Positions 43,930-51,613 of a stretch of 64,000 nt of DNA are shown here, piece by piece. The translations under genes and the position numbers were made by a program. The notes under the pieces were generated by a model. The model searched no databases. It saw only the letters and a list, made by a program, of their open reading frames with translations, and was not told the origin of the DNA. The DNA is from Pseudomonas purpurea (GTDB taxonomy: Bacteria > Pseudomonadota > Gammaproteobacteria > Pseudomonadales > Pseudomonadaceae), in the NCBI RefSeq assembly GCF_039908635.1, contig NZ_CP150918.1:310001-374000 (forward strand). The letters run 5' to 3'. How positions within the stretch are numbered: position 1 is the stretch's first letter; each line of letters starts with the position of its first letter.

Positions 43930-44685
43930 TCAATAGATGCTGAACGGGAAGTACTTGTCGTTGATCTTCTTGTAGGTGCCATCAGCGACGATTTCTTTCA
44001 GCGCGACGTTCAGGTCATTACGCAGTTTGTCGTCGCCCTTGCGCACGGCGATGCCGATCTTGTCGCTTTCCACCACCGGGTCGCCCTTGAACTCGTAGTT
44101 CTTGCCGGCGTCGCTTTTCAGCCAGTCGTAGTTGGCGTACTTGTCCGCGAGGATGGCGTCGACGCGACCGGATGTCAGGTCCAGGTAGGCGTTTTCCTGG
44201 GTGTCGTACAGCTTGATGGTGATGTCGTCACCGTAGGTATCTTCCAGCCAGGTGCCAGCCAGGGTGGCGCGCTGGGTGCCGATTACCTTGCCTTTGAGCG
44301 AATCCTTGTCGGTTTTGAGGTCGACGTTCTTCGGCGCAATGAACTGCAGCTTGTTGGAGTAGTACGGATCGGTGAAATCAACGGCCTGCTTGCGTTCGTC
44401 GGTAATCGACAGGGAAGAGATCAGGAAGTTGAATTTCTTGGCATTCAGCGCCGGGATGATGCCGTCCCAATCGGAGGTCACGACTTCGCATTCGACTTTC
44501 ATCTTGGCGCACAGGGCGTCGCCGATGTCCTTGTCGAAACCGACCACCTGGCCGCTGGCATCTTTGTTGTTGAACGGCGGGTAGGCCGCTTCGATGCCCA
44601 TCTTCAGTTTTTCGGCAGCCATGGCGTTGGCCGAGAACACCAGGGTGGCGGCCGCAGCCAGGAGGAATTTCTTGTAAGTCTGCAT
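43930..44685 (-). CDS. Periplasmic basic amino-acid binding protein (ArgT/HisJ family)
   Basis: Soluble binding component of the importer, 251 residues, with a signal peptide of about 23 residues ending in AMAA. It has the SBP_bac_3 signature GFDKDIGDALCAKMKVECE near residue 50 and the substrate-pocket segments FNFLISSLSITDERKQAVDFT and QRATLAGTWLE. The ATG at 44685 follows a GGAG site. It lies between the ATPase gene (14 bp upstream) and hisQ, an order that differs from the aotJQMP operon of P. aeruginosa, so it is probably a paralogous system. Confidence 0.92.
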   Translation of the reverse strand: MQTYKKFLLAAAATLVFSANAMAAEKLKMGIEAAYPPFNNKDASGQVVGFDKDIGDALCAKMKVECEVVTSDWDGIIPALNAKKFNFLISSLSITDERKQAVDFTDPYYSNKLQFIAPKNVDLKTDKDSLKGKVIGTQRATLAGTWLEDTYGDDITIKLYDTQENAYLDLTSGRVDAILADKYANYDWLKSDAGKNYEFKGDPVVESDKIGIAVRKGDDKLRNDLNVALKEIVADGTYKKINDKYFPFSIY

Positions 44686-44698
44686 GTAGTTAGCTCCG

Positions 44699-45472
44699 TT
44701 AGCGGTTGCTGGACATGAATTGTTTGCAGCGCGCCGAAAGCGGGTTATCGAACACCTGCTGTGGCGATCCCTGTTCCTCGACCAGGCCTTGGTGGAGGAA
44801 CACCACTTCGCTGGACACCTGGCGGGCAAAGCCCATCTCATGGGTCACCAGCAGCATGGTCCGGCCTTCTTCGGCCAGGGCGCGGATCACATTAAGTACT
44901 TCCTGAACCATTTCCGGGTCAAGCGCTGAGGTGGGCTCGTCGAACAGAATGACCTTGGGTTGCATCGCCAGCGTGCGGGCGATGGCGGCGCGTTGTTGCT
45001 GGCCGCCGGAGAGTTGTGCCGGGTAGGCGTGGCGCTTGTCGGCGATGCCGACCTTGGCCAGCAAGGCTTCTGCGGTTTCGATGGCATCGCGCTTGCTCTG
45101 GCCGAGCACCCGGCGCGGCGCCTCGATGATGTTGTCGAGCACGCTCATGTGCGGCCAGAGATTAAAGTTTTGAAACACAAAACCGATCTCGCTGCGCAGG
45201 CGGTTGATCTGTTTGCCGTCGGCGGCAACCAGTTCACCGTTTTTTGCAGGCTTGAGCTTGAGCTCTTCGCCGGCCACCAGGATCTGTCCCTGGTTCGGGT
45301 TTTCCAACAGGTTGATGCAACGAAGGAACGTGGACTTGCCGGAACCGGAGGAACCCAGGATCGAGATCACATCGCCGTCGCGGGCGGTCAGCGAGACGCC
45401 TTTGAGCACCTCAAGCTGGCCGTAGCGTTTGTGCAAGTTGCGGATTTCAAGCGCGGGCGTGGCCTCAGCCAT
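44699..45472 (-). CDS. hisP: Basic amino-acid ABC transporter ATPase, HisP-like
   Basis: The 257-residue energising subunit, first gene of the operon. Walker [10 protein letters not shown] at residues 40-48, the signature LSGGQQQR near 162-169, Walker [13 protein letters not shown] near 181-192 and the switch His in [12 protein letters not shown] are all intact. An insertion of HisP type ([18 protein letters not shown]) follows the first strand region. The operon order is hisP, binding protein, hisQ, hisM, methyltransferase. The promoter should lie in 45473-45700. Confidence 0.93.
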   Translation of the reverse strand: MAEATPALEIRNLHKRYGQLEVLKGVSLTARDGDVISILGSSGSGKSTFLRCINLLENPNQGQILVAGEELKLKPAKNGELVAADGKQINRLRSEIGFVFQNFNLWPHMSVLDNIIEAPRRVLGQSKRDAIETAEALLAKVGIADKRHAYPAQLSGGQQQRAAIARTLAMQPKVILFDEPTSALDPEMVQEVLNVIRALAEEGRTMLLVTHEMGFARQVSSEVVFLHQGLVEEQGSPQQVFDNPLSARCKQFMSSNR

Positions 45473-45880
45473 GTGCGGTCCTCATTGTGTTCTGTTGTGC
45501 TCCAGCTGTTGGGCGGCCTTACTGGGAGCGCCAAGCTAGCATGGCGTTCGAATCGCAGCCAACAGCCCCGCGGGGCGTAAACGGACAGTGTGCGGCAGGT
45601 TGTCGCATCAGCGCAGCAGACTGTCGCGCCATCAACAACCGAACGCCCGTTTGAAGCCATGATTGCGCGGGTGTCGCGTAAAAAAAGGCGCGATGGTGCC
45701 AGCTTTGGCCGGGTGTTGGAAGCGCTAACCGGCCAAACGTTCCCGATCCGCACTTTTATTGTGCATGACACACTTTTTACGTGTGTTTGTGGTGCGTCCG
45801 TTGTCGATCTTCATTGTCGTGGCCCTGGTGCCCTGGAACGACCCTGCGCTGGCGTTGAGCTGATCCGCACCGCGTAACGC
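45473..45880. other. Intergenic region upstream of hisP
   Basis: About 400 bases without a supported gene; it must contain the promoter of the ABC transporter operon. Several short frames exist on both strands, none with a good start signal. Confidence 0.45.
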
Positions 45881-45917
45881 AAAACGGCCGCTGTCAGTGA
45901 TGACAGCGGCCGTTTTT
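45881..45917. terminator. Terminator after the first basic-family gene
   Basis: AAAACGGCCGCTGTCA pairs with TGACAGCGGCCGTTTT around GTGA, with T-runs in both directions. It lies 26 bases past the gene's probable stop and is nearly the same sequence as the terminator at 47515-47555. Confidence 0.88.
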
Positions 45918-45942
45918 GTTGGCGAGGGGGCTTGCGGCGTGG

Positions 45943-46396
45943 TTACTCGCCTTTTGCCTCTGGCTCGTCCAGCGATTCGCGATAGCTGTCCAGCGCACTG
46001 CCGAAGTCGGTGATGAACTGCGGTTCTGTGAGCCAGGGCCTGGGCCGCTTCACGGTCCATGCCGTCGGCCCACATGCGGTAGTCGATCAGCATGTCGGCA
46101 GCCAGGTGCGTGGCGGCCATGGCTTCGTTCTCGGCGTTTTCCATGTCCAGCAGTTCTGGATGGTCGTTGATGATCTCGCTGAGCGACGTCAGCAAGGTCA
46201 GCAGCATGTCGTTGCGGCTGATGGCTTCTGCTTCGCGCATTTTGCCGAACATCGCCAGGGTGTACTCGGGCATCTGCTCGGCCGGCGCGTTCGGGTCGTC
46301 ATGCATGGCGATGGGTTTTCTGCCGCTGATGCGAATCTGCTTGGCCTTGATCTTGGCGCGTTTGGCGCGTTTCTGTTGTTTGTTCGTGGCAGCCAT
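45943..46396 (-). pseudogene. Lysine/arginine-rich small protein, copy 1, frameshifted
   Basis: First of three members in this window of an uncharacterised family with an N-terminal KQQKRAKRAKxKAKQ stretch and an acidic helical C-terminal domain. The start at 46396 and the segment MLIDYRMWADGMDREAAQA follow the family. Then the frame breaks near 46038: as written, the protein runs on into an unrelated Arg-rich tail to 45725. Deleting one base of the CAGGGCC heptamer at 46034-46040 gives AWLTEPQFITDF, which matches the other two copies (AWIESPQF, KWLDAPDV), and ends at TAA 45943-45945, about 150 residues. The gene is 36 bp downstream of the alpha/beta hydrolase gene. Confidence 0.72.
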
Positions 46397-46431
46397 GTAC
46401 TTCGTTCCGTATGCGTGTGGGGGAGGGCGGC

Positions 46432-47424
46432 TCAGGTCGGGGCGCTGCGGGGCACTAACCGTCCGGGTGTGCCGGGGTGCAGTTCGCCGTTCTGTAGCCA
46501 GGACAATGCAATGGGCCATAGTGTGGCTTGGTACGGGCTGCGAAAAAAGGCGAAATGTCCGACTTCCACTTCGCCGATGTCTTCGGGGGTGATTCGCAGG
46601 TGGGTGTTGGCACTGGCGGTGAAGTAGCCGAGCAAGCGCTCGATGGCGGAAACAGTGCCGTAAGGATCGTCGCTGAGGCTGATGGCCAGGGCTTGCGCGG
46701 TGACCGCAGTGAACGGCAAGCCTTGAGGTTTCGCGGCGATGACGCGACCGCTGGGGCGTTGTTCGTAGCGGGCGGCCGGGGTGCTCCAGTCGTAGACGAC
46801 ACCGGCGGGCGTGTCTTCGAGCCAGCCCAGACGTTTGCCGGGAAAGTAGCCGTAGCCTTTCGTCATGAGCGGCATGAACAGGTGCCACTTGATGAACATC
46901 CGCCAGCGGCTGGCCGAGGCGTAGTCTCGCCAGTAAGCGAATTGCGCGCCCACGGTGACCAGGCGTCGGATCACGTGCCCGGAAGCGGCCAGCCCTGCTG
47001 CGCAGCCGCCAAAACTATGGCCGACCACGTCGATCGGCTGGCCGGGATACTCCCGGATGGCCCGTTGCAGGATGGCCTCGAAATCCAGTGCGCCCCAGTC
47101 TGACCAAGAGGCCTTGAACCCGCGCAAGGAGGCGGGGCGGGATTCGCCGATGCCCCGGTAGTCATAGGCGATGACGTCGAAGCCATTGGCAAACAGGTAA
47201 TCGGCAAAGCGAGAGTAATGCCGGCAGCGTACGGAGGTGGCCGCGTTGATAATGACGACCGGGCGGTCGTCAGCGTGCCGTGGATGACGCCAGGTGAAGC
47301 CGCCGAGCACAACCCCATCGGCAGCGGGCTCTCGGAATGATTCGCTCGGACCGAAGGTTGGTCGTGGCTCTTCAGCCTGAGCAGGCAGCGGTGGTGTCCG
47401 GGAGGGTGTGATCGGCACGTTCAT
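46432..47424 (-). CDS. Alpha/beta hydrolase
   Basis: A 330-residue hydrolase with the nucleophile elbow GHSFG (Ser137) inside VVGHSFGGCAAG, and YDYRGIGESRP near 88-98, the conserved loop after strand 4. It resembles the serine aminopeptidase/monoacylglycerol-lipase-like group of alpha/beta hydrolases; the substrate is unknown. The frame is open to 47634, overlapping the next gene, but the ATG at 47424 is chosen because it avoids that overlap and matches the usual start of these proteins; it lacks a strong ribosome-binding site. It is flanked by two basic-family genes on the same strand. Confidence 0.8.
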   Translation of the reverse strand: MNVPITPSRTPPLPAQAEEPRPTFGPSESFREPAADGVVLGGFTWRHPRHADDRPVVIINAATSVRCRHYSRFADYLFANGFDVIAYDYRGIGESRPASLRGFKASWSDWGALDFEAILQRAIREYPGQPIDVVGHSFGGCAAGLAASGHVIRRLVTVGAQFAYWRDYASASRWRMFIKWHLFMPLMTKGYGYFPGKRLGWLEDTPAGVVYDWSTPAARYEQRPSGRVIAAKPQGLPFTAVTAQALAISLSDDPYGTVSAIERLLGYFTASANTHLRITPEDIGEVEVGHFAFFRSPYQATLWPIALSWLQNGELHPGTPGRLVPRSAPT

Positions 47425-47514
47425 TTGAGAGAGACCTGGGCTCAATTGCTGCCCACGATAGTCTGCATGTGGTGAGGGAACAATCTGCAGGTGCCGCGGC
47501 AGTGGAGCACAACG

Positions 47515-47555
47515 AAAAACGGCCGCTGTCAGGTATGACAGCAGCCGTTTTTTTT
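47515..47555. terminator. Terminator after the second basic-family gene
   Basis: AAAAACGGCCGCTGTCA pairs with TGACAGCAGCCGTTTTT around GGTA, with one mismatch and a long T-run on the plus side. It lies 11 bases past the stop of copy 2 and is nearly the same as the terminator at 45881. Confidence 0.88.
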
Positions 47556-47566
47556 GACTCGCAGAA

Positions 47567-47971
47567 TCAGCGTGACGATTTCTGCAGCGCTTCGGAGGCC
47601 GCGACATAGTCGGCCTGGAACTGCGGGCTTTCAATCCAGGCCAGGGCCTTGGCTTCGTCCGCCTCGGTGGACCATTGGCGGTACTCGATCAGCGCTGCGA
47701 GGATGAAGTCTGTAGCCTCTTCCTCGCCTTCCTGTTCAAGCACCAATGCCAGCAACGGGTCTTCCAGGAAGGCTGTGCACAGCGCTTGCTGGCTGGTTTT
47801 CTCGGCGGTGCGCATTCTGTCGAACAGGTCGGACAGGTCAACCGACTCGAAGTCGATGCGGTCGTCGTTCGGGTCCAGGTCGACCTGAGGCGCTGCGCGC
47901 TGGGTTCTGTTTTGTTTAGCCTTGGCTTTTGCGCGCTTGGCTCGTTTCTGTTGTTTGTCCGCGGATGCCAT
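47567..47971 (-). CDS. Lysine/arginine-rich small protein, copy 2
   Basis: Intact 134-residue member of the same family. The first 25 residues include KQQKRAKRAKAKAKQNR, a strongly basic segment that could bind nucleic acid. The rest is acidic and helical, with LIEYRQW near residue 93 and AWIESPQF near 110, shared with the other copies. I do not recognise a named family. The gene is transcribed toward the hydrolase gene and has its own terminator. Confidence 0.78.
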   Translation of the reverse strand: MASADKQQKRAKRAKAKAKQNRTQRAAPQVDLDPNDDRIDFESVDLSDLFDRMRTAEKTSQQALCTAFLEDPLLALVLEQEGEEEATDFILAALIEYRQWSTEADEAKALAWIESPQFQADYVAASEALQKSSR

Positions 47972-48324
47972 TGATGTTGGTCCTCTATCCAGGCGCAGGG
48001 TGAGCTATTGAAGCGCAGTTGCGCGAAAAACCGAAGGGAACATTCGCGGCGTGGGTGTTTTAGCCGCGAGTGCCTTGAAGCGGGTTGTGCCTTTGCTAGC
48101 CGGTTTTGTGCAGGGCTTCACGCCTAATTGATCTAATCGGCCATGGGGTGGGGCATAAACTTATAAGAGCGAGGCTTTGTTTTGCATCCCTCGCGAGCAG
48201 CAGGCCCGCGTAGCGTGATCGCTGCGCAGTGCAGGCAAAGAACCGCGATGCCGCCACTTTGTGGGTACGGGCATCAGGGCGGGCATCGCCTTCGACGGGT
48301 TCTGTACGAACCCTGGGAGTCGTT
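47972..48324. other. Intergenic region between copy 2 and the exported protein gene
   Basis: Divergent promoter region of about 350 bases. No supported gene lies here. A GGGAGTCGTT site near the right end serves the following ATG. Confidence 0.45.
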
Positions 48325-48786
48325 ATGAAGTCCTTTAACGCATTGGCATTTTCCACCGGGCTGGCGGCGGCACTGGCGGTGTGGCCTTCCTCGATTTTGC
48401 TGGCGGCCAGCCCGAGCCAGGAGCCGATCGACATGTCGGTCGTCCAGCTGGAGCCACAACAACAAAACGGGATCTCTTACCTGTCAGGGGGCATTGGCCT
48501 GGATGAGTCGCGGGCGATTCAACAAGCCAAGGGTTACAACCTGCATCTGACGTTCTCCACGGGGCCGGCGAATGAGTATGTGCCGGATGTGGATGTGATG
48601 ATCCAGAACATGCAGGGCCACTCGGTGCTGGCGCTGAATCAGGTCGGGCCTATCGTTTATGTCAATCTGCCGGCTGGCAGGTACAACGTGACGGCGACCC
48701 GCAACGGGCAGCCGGAGCAAAGCTCGGTGACGCTGGTGGGTGGCACTATCCGGGACGTGAATGCGCACTGGAAGGATGCCAAATGA
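48325..48786 (+). CDS. Exported protein with carboxypeptidase-regulatory-like fold
   Basis: A 153-residue secreted protein. The signal peptide covers about residues 1-28 (ending LLAAS). The mature part has beta-strand patterns such as GISYLSGGIGLDES and VNLPAGRYNVTATRNGQPEQ, which resemble the carboxypeptidase-regulatory-like or Cna-B-type immunoglobulin fold. No catalytic residues are evident. The ATG at 48325 follows GGGAG. It has no operon partner. Confidence 0.75.
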   Translation: MKSFNALAFSTGLAAALAVWPSSILLAASPSQEPIDMSVVQLEPQQQNGISYLSGGIGLDESRAIQQAKGYNLHLTFSTGPANEYVPDVDVMIQNMQGHSVLALNQVGPIVYVNLPAGRYNVTATRNGQPEQSSVTLVGGTIRDVNAHWKDAK

Positions 48787-48991
48787 CGCGTGTTTGAGGC
48801 CTGAAGCGTATGGCGGTAATAGCCGCGGTCTGGCCTGTTCGGAACACATGCCCCGGTAGTCGGGGCATGTGAGTGTGTGGGGTTGTCCTGTCTGTTCGAT
48901 CCCGTTGTGAATATGTTCGCGAAACGCTGTTGGCTATCGATGAGCCGGGCTTGCTAGAGTGCGGTTCCTCTTTCCATCCACAGGGATTCGC

Positions 48992-50014
48992 ATGGGAACG
49001 TACCGCTTGATCCTGGCCTTGCTGGTGCTGGTGTCACACATGGGGCTGACAGTCCTGGGGTTGAACCCCGGGGTGGTCGCGGTGATTTCGTTCTTCATGC
49101 TTTCGGGCTATGTGATGACCGCGCTGATCAAGCGCTACTACCTGGCCCCCAGGTCGATTCCCGACTTTTACCTGGATCGGTTGATGCGGTTGCAGCCGCA
49201 GTATCTTTTCTATCTGACGCTGAGCGTCATCTATTTTTTTGCAGCCGACGTGCATGACTTTTTTGTGCACGCGATCACCTGGCAAAGCCTGATCCTGAAC
49301 GCGCTGATCGTGCCAAACAGTTTTTACATGACGCCGCTGATGGCCGATGGCGTGATTATCCCGCCCGCCTGGTCGTTGGGGCTCGAAGCCTGTTTCTATC
49401 TGGTGATTCCGTTTCTGTTGATTTATCGCCTGCGCTGGCTGGCATTCGGCAGTTCGCTGGTGGTGTTTCTGTTCGCCTATTCGACGACGATCAATACCGA
49501 TTGGTTTGGCTACCGGTTGCTGCCGGGCACGTTGTTCATGTTTCTGCTGGGCAGTTTTCTGTATGAGAAGGGCCGACGCGAGAGGCTGGCAATCGTGGCC
49601 ACTTGCGGGTTGTGCTGCGCGTTGCTGGTGGCGACCCTGGTGTTCGGCGTCAACAGGGTGCCCTTCAATGCCGAGGTGCTACTGGGGGTGGTCGTCGGGG
49701 TGCCAATGATTTTCCTGTTGGCGCAAAGGTCATCGGGGCGGCTGGACCAGTTGCTGGGCAACATCAGCTACGGCGTTTTTCTCAATCACTTCCTGCTGAT
49801 CTGGGTCTGGCGGACCTTTGGGATGACGACCCCCACGCACCTGGACATGCTTACCCTGATGGCGGCGTCGATGGCGCTGGGGTGGGTCAGTTATCGGCTG
49901 GTCGAGAAGCCGGCGATTGCGTTGCGCAGTCGGTTGCGCAAGCGGATGCAGGCCAGCGCGTCCGCTTCGGCTGCGCGGCCTACGGCTTTCGATCAGGCGC
50001 CAAGGCCCGACTGA
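48992..50014 (+). CDS. Acyltransferase 3 family membrane protein
   Basis: A 340-residue integral membrane O-acyltransferase of the OafA/NodX type, with about ten predicted spans. It carries the RLILALLVLVSH start that places the conserved His16 in the first span (RxxxxxxxxxxH pattern), FFMLSGYV near residue 35-42, and a PAWSLGLEACFY motif near 126-137. The cytoplasmic tail is Arg/Ala-rich. Such enzymes acetylate lipopolysaccharide or other surface glycans. The ATG at 48992 is preferred because it follows CAGGGA and begins the first span. Its last 35 bases overlap the end of the convergent 101-residue gene. Confidence 0.85.
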   Translation: MGTYRLILALLVLVSHMGLTVLGLNPGVVAVISFFMLSGYVMTALIKRYYLAPRSIPDFYLDRLMRLQPQYLFYLTLSVIYFFAADVHDFFVHAITWQSLILNALIVPNSFYMTPLMADGVIIPPAWSLGLEACFYLVIPFLLIYRLRWLAFGSSLVVFLFAYSTTINTDWFGYRLLPGTLFMFLLGSFLYEKGRRERLAIVATCGLCCALLVATLVFGVNRVPFNAEVLLGVVVGVPMIFLLAQRSSGRLDQLLGNISYGVFLNHFLLIWVWRTFGMTTPTHLDMLTLMAASMALGWVSYRLVEKPAIALRSRLRKRMQASASASAARPTAFDQAPRPD

Positions 50015-50285
50015 CCTGAAACGACACGCCGGCCAGTATCAGCAGCGCCCCGGCTATCACGCTGTGCCAGATGAGCGTGAAGCGGTACATCCTGGCGTCC
50101 TCTGCGAGCGTATAAAGCGTTTTGGGACCGAAACGGGTCATCGAGTTGATGGCGCCGTGCATCAAGCCGTCAGCGACGGTGAAGGCTATCAGGCAGGCCA
50201 TCACGGCCAGCGCGGCGGCGAAGCCGAGAAACAACCGTGCATCGCGACGCGAGGCTGGGGGCGTGGGCTTCTTTCTGCTGGTCAT
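49980..50285 (-). CDS. Small hypothetical membrane protein, 101 residues
   Basis: A short basic N-terminus (MTSRKKPTPPASRRDA) is followed by two hydrophobic spans at about residues 20-42 and 68-92. I do not recognise a family. The ATG at 50285 follows AAGGA at a spacing of 11; the frame is open further, to 50426. It ends inside the end of the acyltransferase gene by 35 bases, in convergent orientation. The small size and lack of a family leave some doubt. Confidence 0.6.
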   Translation of the reverse strand: MTSRKKPTPPASRRDARLFLGFAAALAVMACLIAFTVADGLMHGAINSMTRFGPKTLYTLAEDARMYRFTLIWHSVIAGALLILAGVSFQVSRALAPDRKP

Positions 50286-50455
50286 GCTGCTCACTGTCCT
50301 TGTGTGGGGTGGGGTTCGTCGCATTGGAGGGCGCGCAGGGCTATCCAATGCCATTACACTCGCGCGCTGCGAATGTGCGTAGTTTTCCATGGATACGGCA
50401 CGTCGTCGCGTCACCGTACGGTGCACTGCGTGAACTCGATAAAAGGAAACAGGAT

Positions 50456-50743
50456 TTGAAACGGACTTTACGCCTTGGGGTTGTCCTGGGGTTGATGGCG
50501 AGCGTGGCGGGTTGCGGGACCATGCTGGGGCGATTGGGCGCAGAGTCGCAAGCCGATTACTACAAAGGCGTCGATGGCGGGCTGATGCTGCTGGGGGTCA
50601 ACAAAACGGGTGGCGAAGGCTCGCCTGCGGGCATTTTGTGTTACGTCTCGCTGGTCTGTCCGTTGGTGACCGTGGTGTCACTGCCCGTTGATGCGGCGCT
50701 GGACACGGTGTTTCTGCCAATCGACTACGTCAATACGCTGTGA
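50456..50743 (+). CDS. YceK/YidQ-type lipoprotein
   Basis: A 95-residue lipoprotein. The signal sequence ends in the lipobox VAGC, with the lipidated Cys at about residue 20. The mature part has YYKGVDGGLMLLGV and PLVTVVSLPVDAALDTVFLPIDY, the typical ending of the YceK/YidQ family of small lipoproteins of unknown function. A TTG start at 50456 is preferred because AAGGA lies about 9 bases upstream and it yields a normal signal peptide. Its stop (TGA 50741-50743) overlaps the next ATG, so the two are co-expressed. Confidence 0.82.
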   Translation: MKRTLRLGVVLGLMASVAGCGTMLGRLGAESQADYYKGVDGGLMLLGVNKTGGEGSPAGILCYVSLVCPLVTVVSLPVDAALDTVFLPIDYVNTL

Positions 50744-51435
50744 TGGCCCAGTCTCGTCGTCCGGCGTCCGAGGCAATCGTCGACCCGCTGCCAGTCTCTG
50801 GCGAGGTCTCGATCAAGCTGTTTCCCGAGAGCATCTGCATGATCGATGGTCGGGGTGACCTTAAGGTATTTTGCCAATCCCGACCTTGGGCGGCCTGGGC
50901 GTTCAAGCTGGGTTGGCCGGCGGCGATCATCGGGTTTTTCTGGGCGCTGACGACCCATGTGGATTGGCTCATCCTGTTGACGATAGGGGTGGCGACAACC
51001 TATCCGTTGCTTCTGGCGATCATTGTCGACAGGATCGTTCCAGACACGACCTATCGTGCGTGGTTCGATGAACGAGGCTTGAACCTGGCGATCGGTGATA
51101 AACACGACCACGCTGCGCTGCTGTCCCGGTTCATACCCTTTGAAGACATCACCCATCTGGAAACCGTGGAGCACTATCGCAATCTTGGGCGCATGGGCAG
51201 TACCCGGCTTCGCGTTTACACCGTGAAGATGAAACAGCCCTTCGGGACGTTGCCACACCTGCAGATCAGCACCAAACAAAGCGCGGAATCGGCTCGCTCG
51301 GTGATCAAGCGTCTGAAGCAATTGCCGGCAGCAGGGCATATCGTCGCGCCGCCGCTGTACCTGATCGGCAATCCGCCGACCGGCCCCCTCGAAGAGCGTG
51401 CCGAGCGGGAGCGGCGTTTACGCGGCGAGGTCTGA
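50743..51435 (+). CDS. Hypothetical membrane protein, 230 residues
   Basis: I do not recognise a family. It has two hydrophobic segments at about residues 50-70 and 75-95 that are probably membrane spans, with a soluble C-terminal half (about 105-230) that is mixed alpha/beta, containing IPFEDITHLETVEHY and STRLRVYTVKMKQ, resembling a PH-like or bacterial-PH domain. It starts on the overlapping TGATG of the lipoprotein gene, which suggests coupled translation. A terminator lies 78 bases after its stop. Confidence 0.72.
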   Translation: MAQSRRPASEAIVDPLPVSGEVSIKLFPESICMIDGRGDLKVFCQSRPWAAWAFKLGWPAAIIGFFWALTTHVDWLILLTIGVATTYPLLLAIIVDRIVPDTTYRAWFDERGLNLAIGDKHDHAALLSRFIPFEDITHLETVEHYRNLGRMGSTRLRVYTVKMKQPFGTLPHLQISTKQSAESARSVIKRLKQLPAAGHIVAPPLYLIGNPPTGPLEERAERERRLRGEV

Positions 51436-51512
51436 GCGAGGCAAGTTAAGGTGTGTGCGTCGACTCGCATCGCCCTGAGTATTCCAGGCGTGCCGGTTAA
51501 ATCGCAGACAAC

Positions 51513-51539
51513 AAAAAACCCGCACTTGGCGGGTTTTTT
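51513..51539. terminator. Rho-independent terminator
   Basis: AAAAAACCCGC pairs with GCGGGTTTTTT around CACTTG. It ends the lipoprotein operon and is also A/T-rich on the minus side for the convergent hsd operon. Confidence 0.9.
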
Positions 51540-51613
51540 GTTGGCCTTCATGTGATGTTGACACCACATGAAAGCTGACCTAGTCCTGGTTGCAAGGGTT
51601 TTAGGTCGATTCG

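Noticed and set aside
45725..46888. Long minus-strand reading frame of 387 codons across the hydrolase end and the first basic-family gene
   Set aside because: It joins unrelated sequence: the first part is the alpha/beta hydrolase gene in a wrong frame and the last part is the frameshifted tail. The real genes are at 46432-47424 and 45943-46396.
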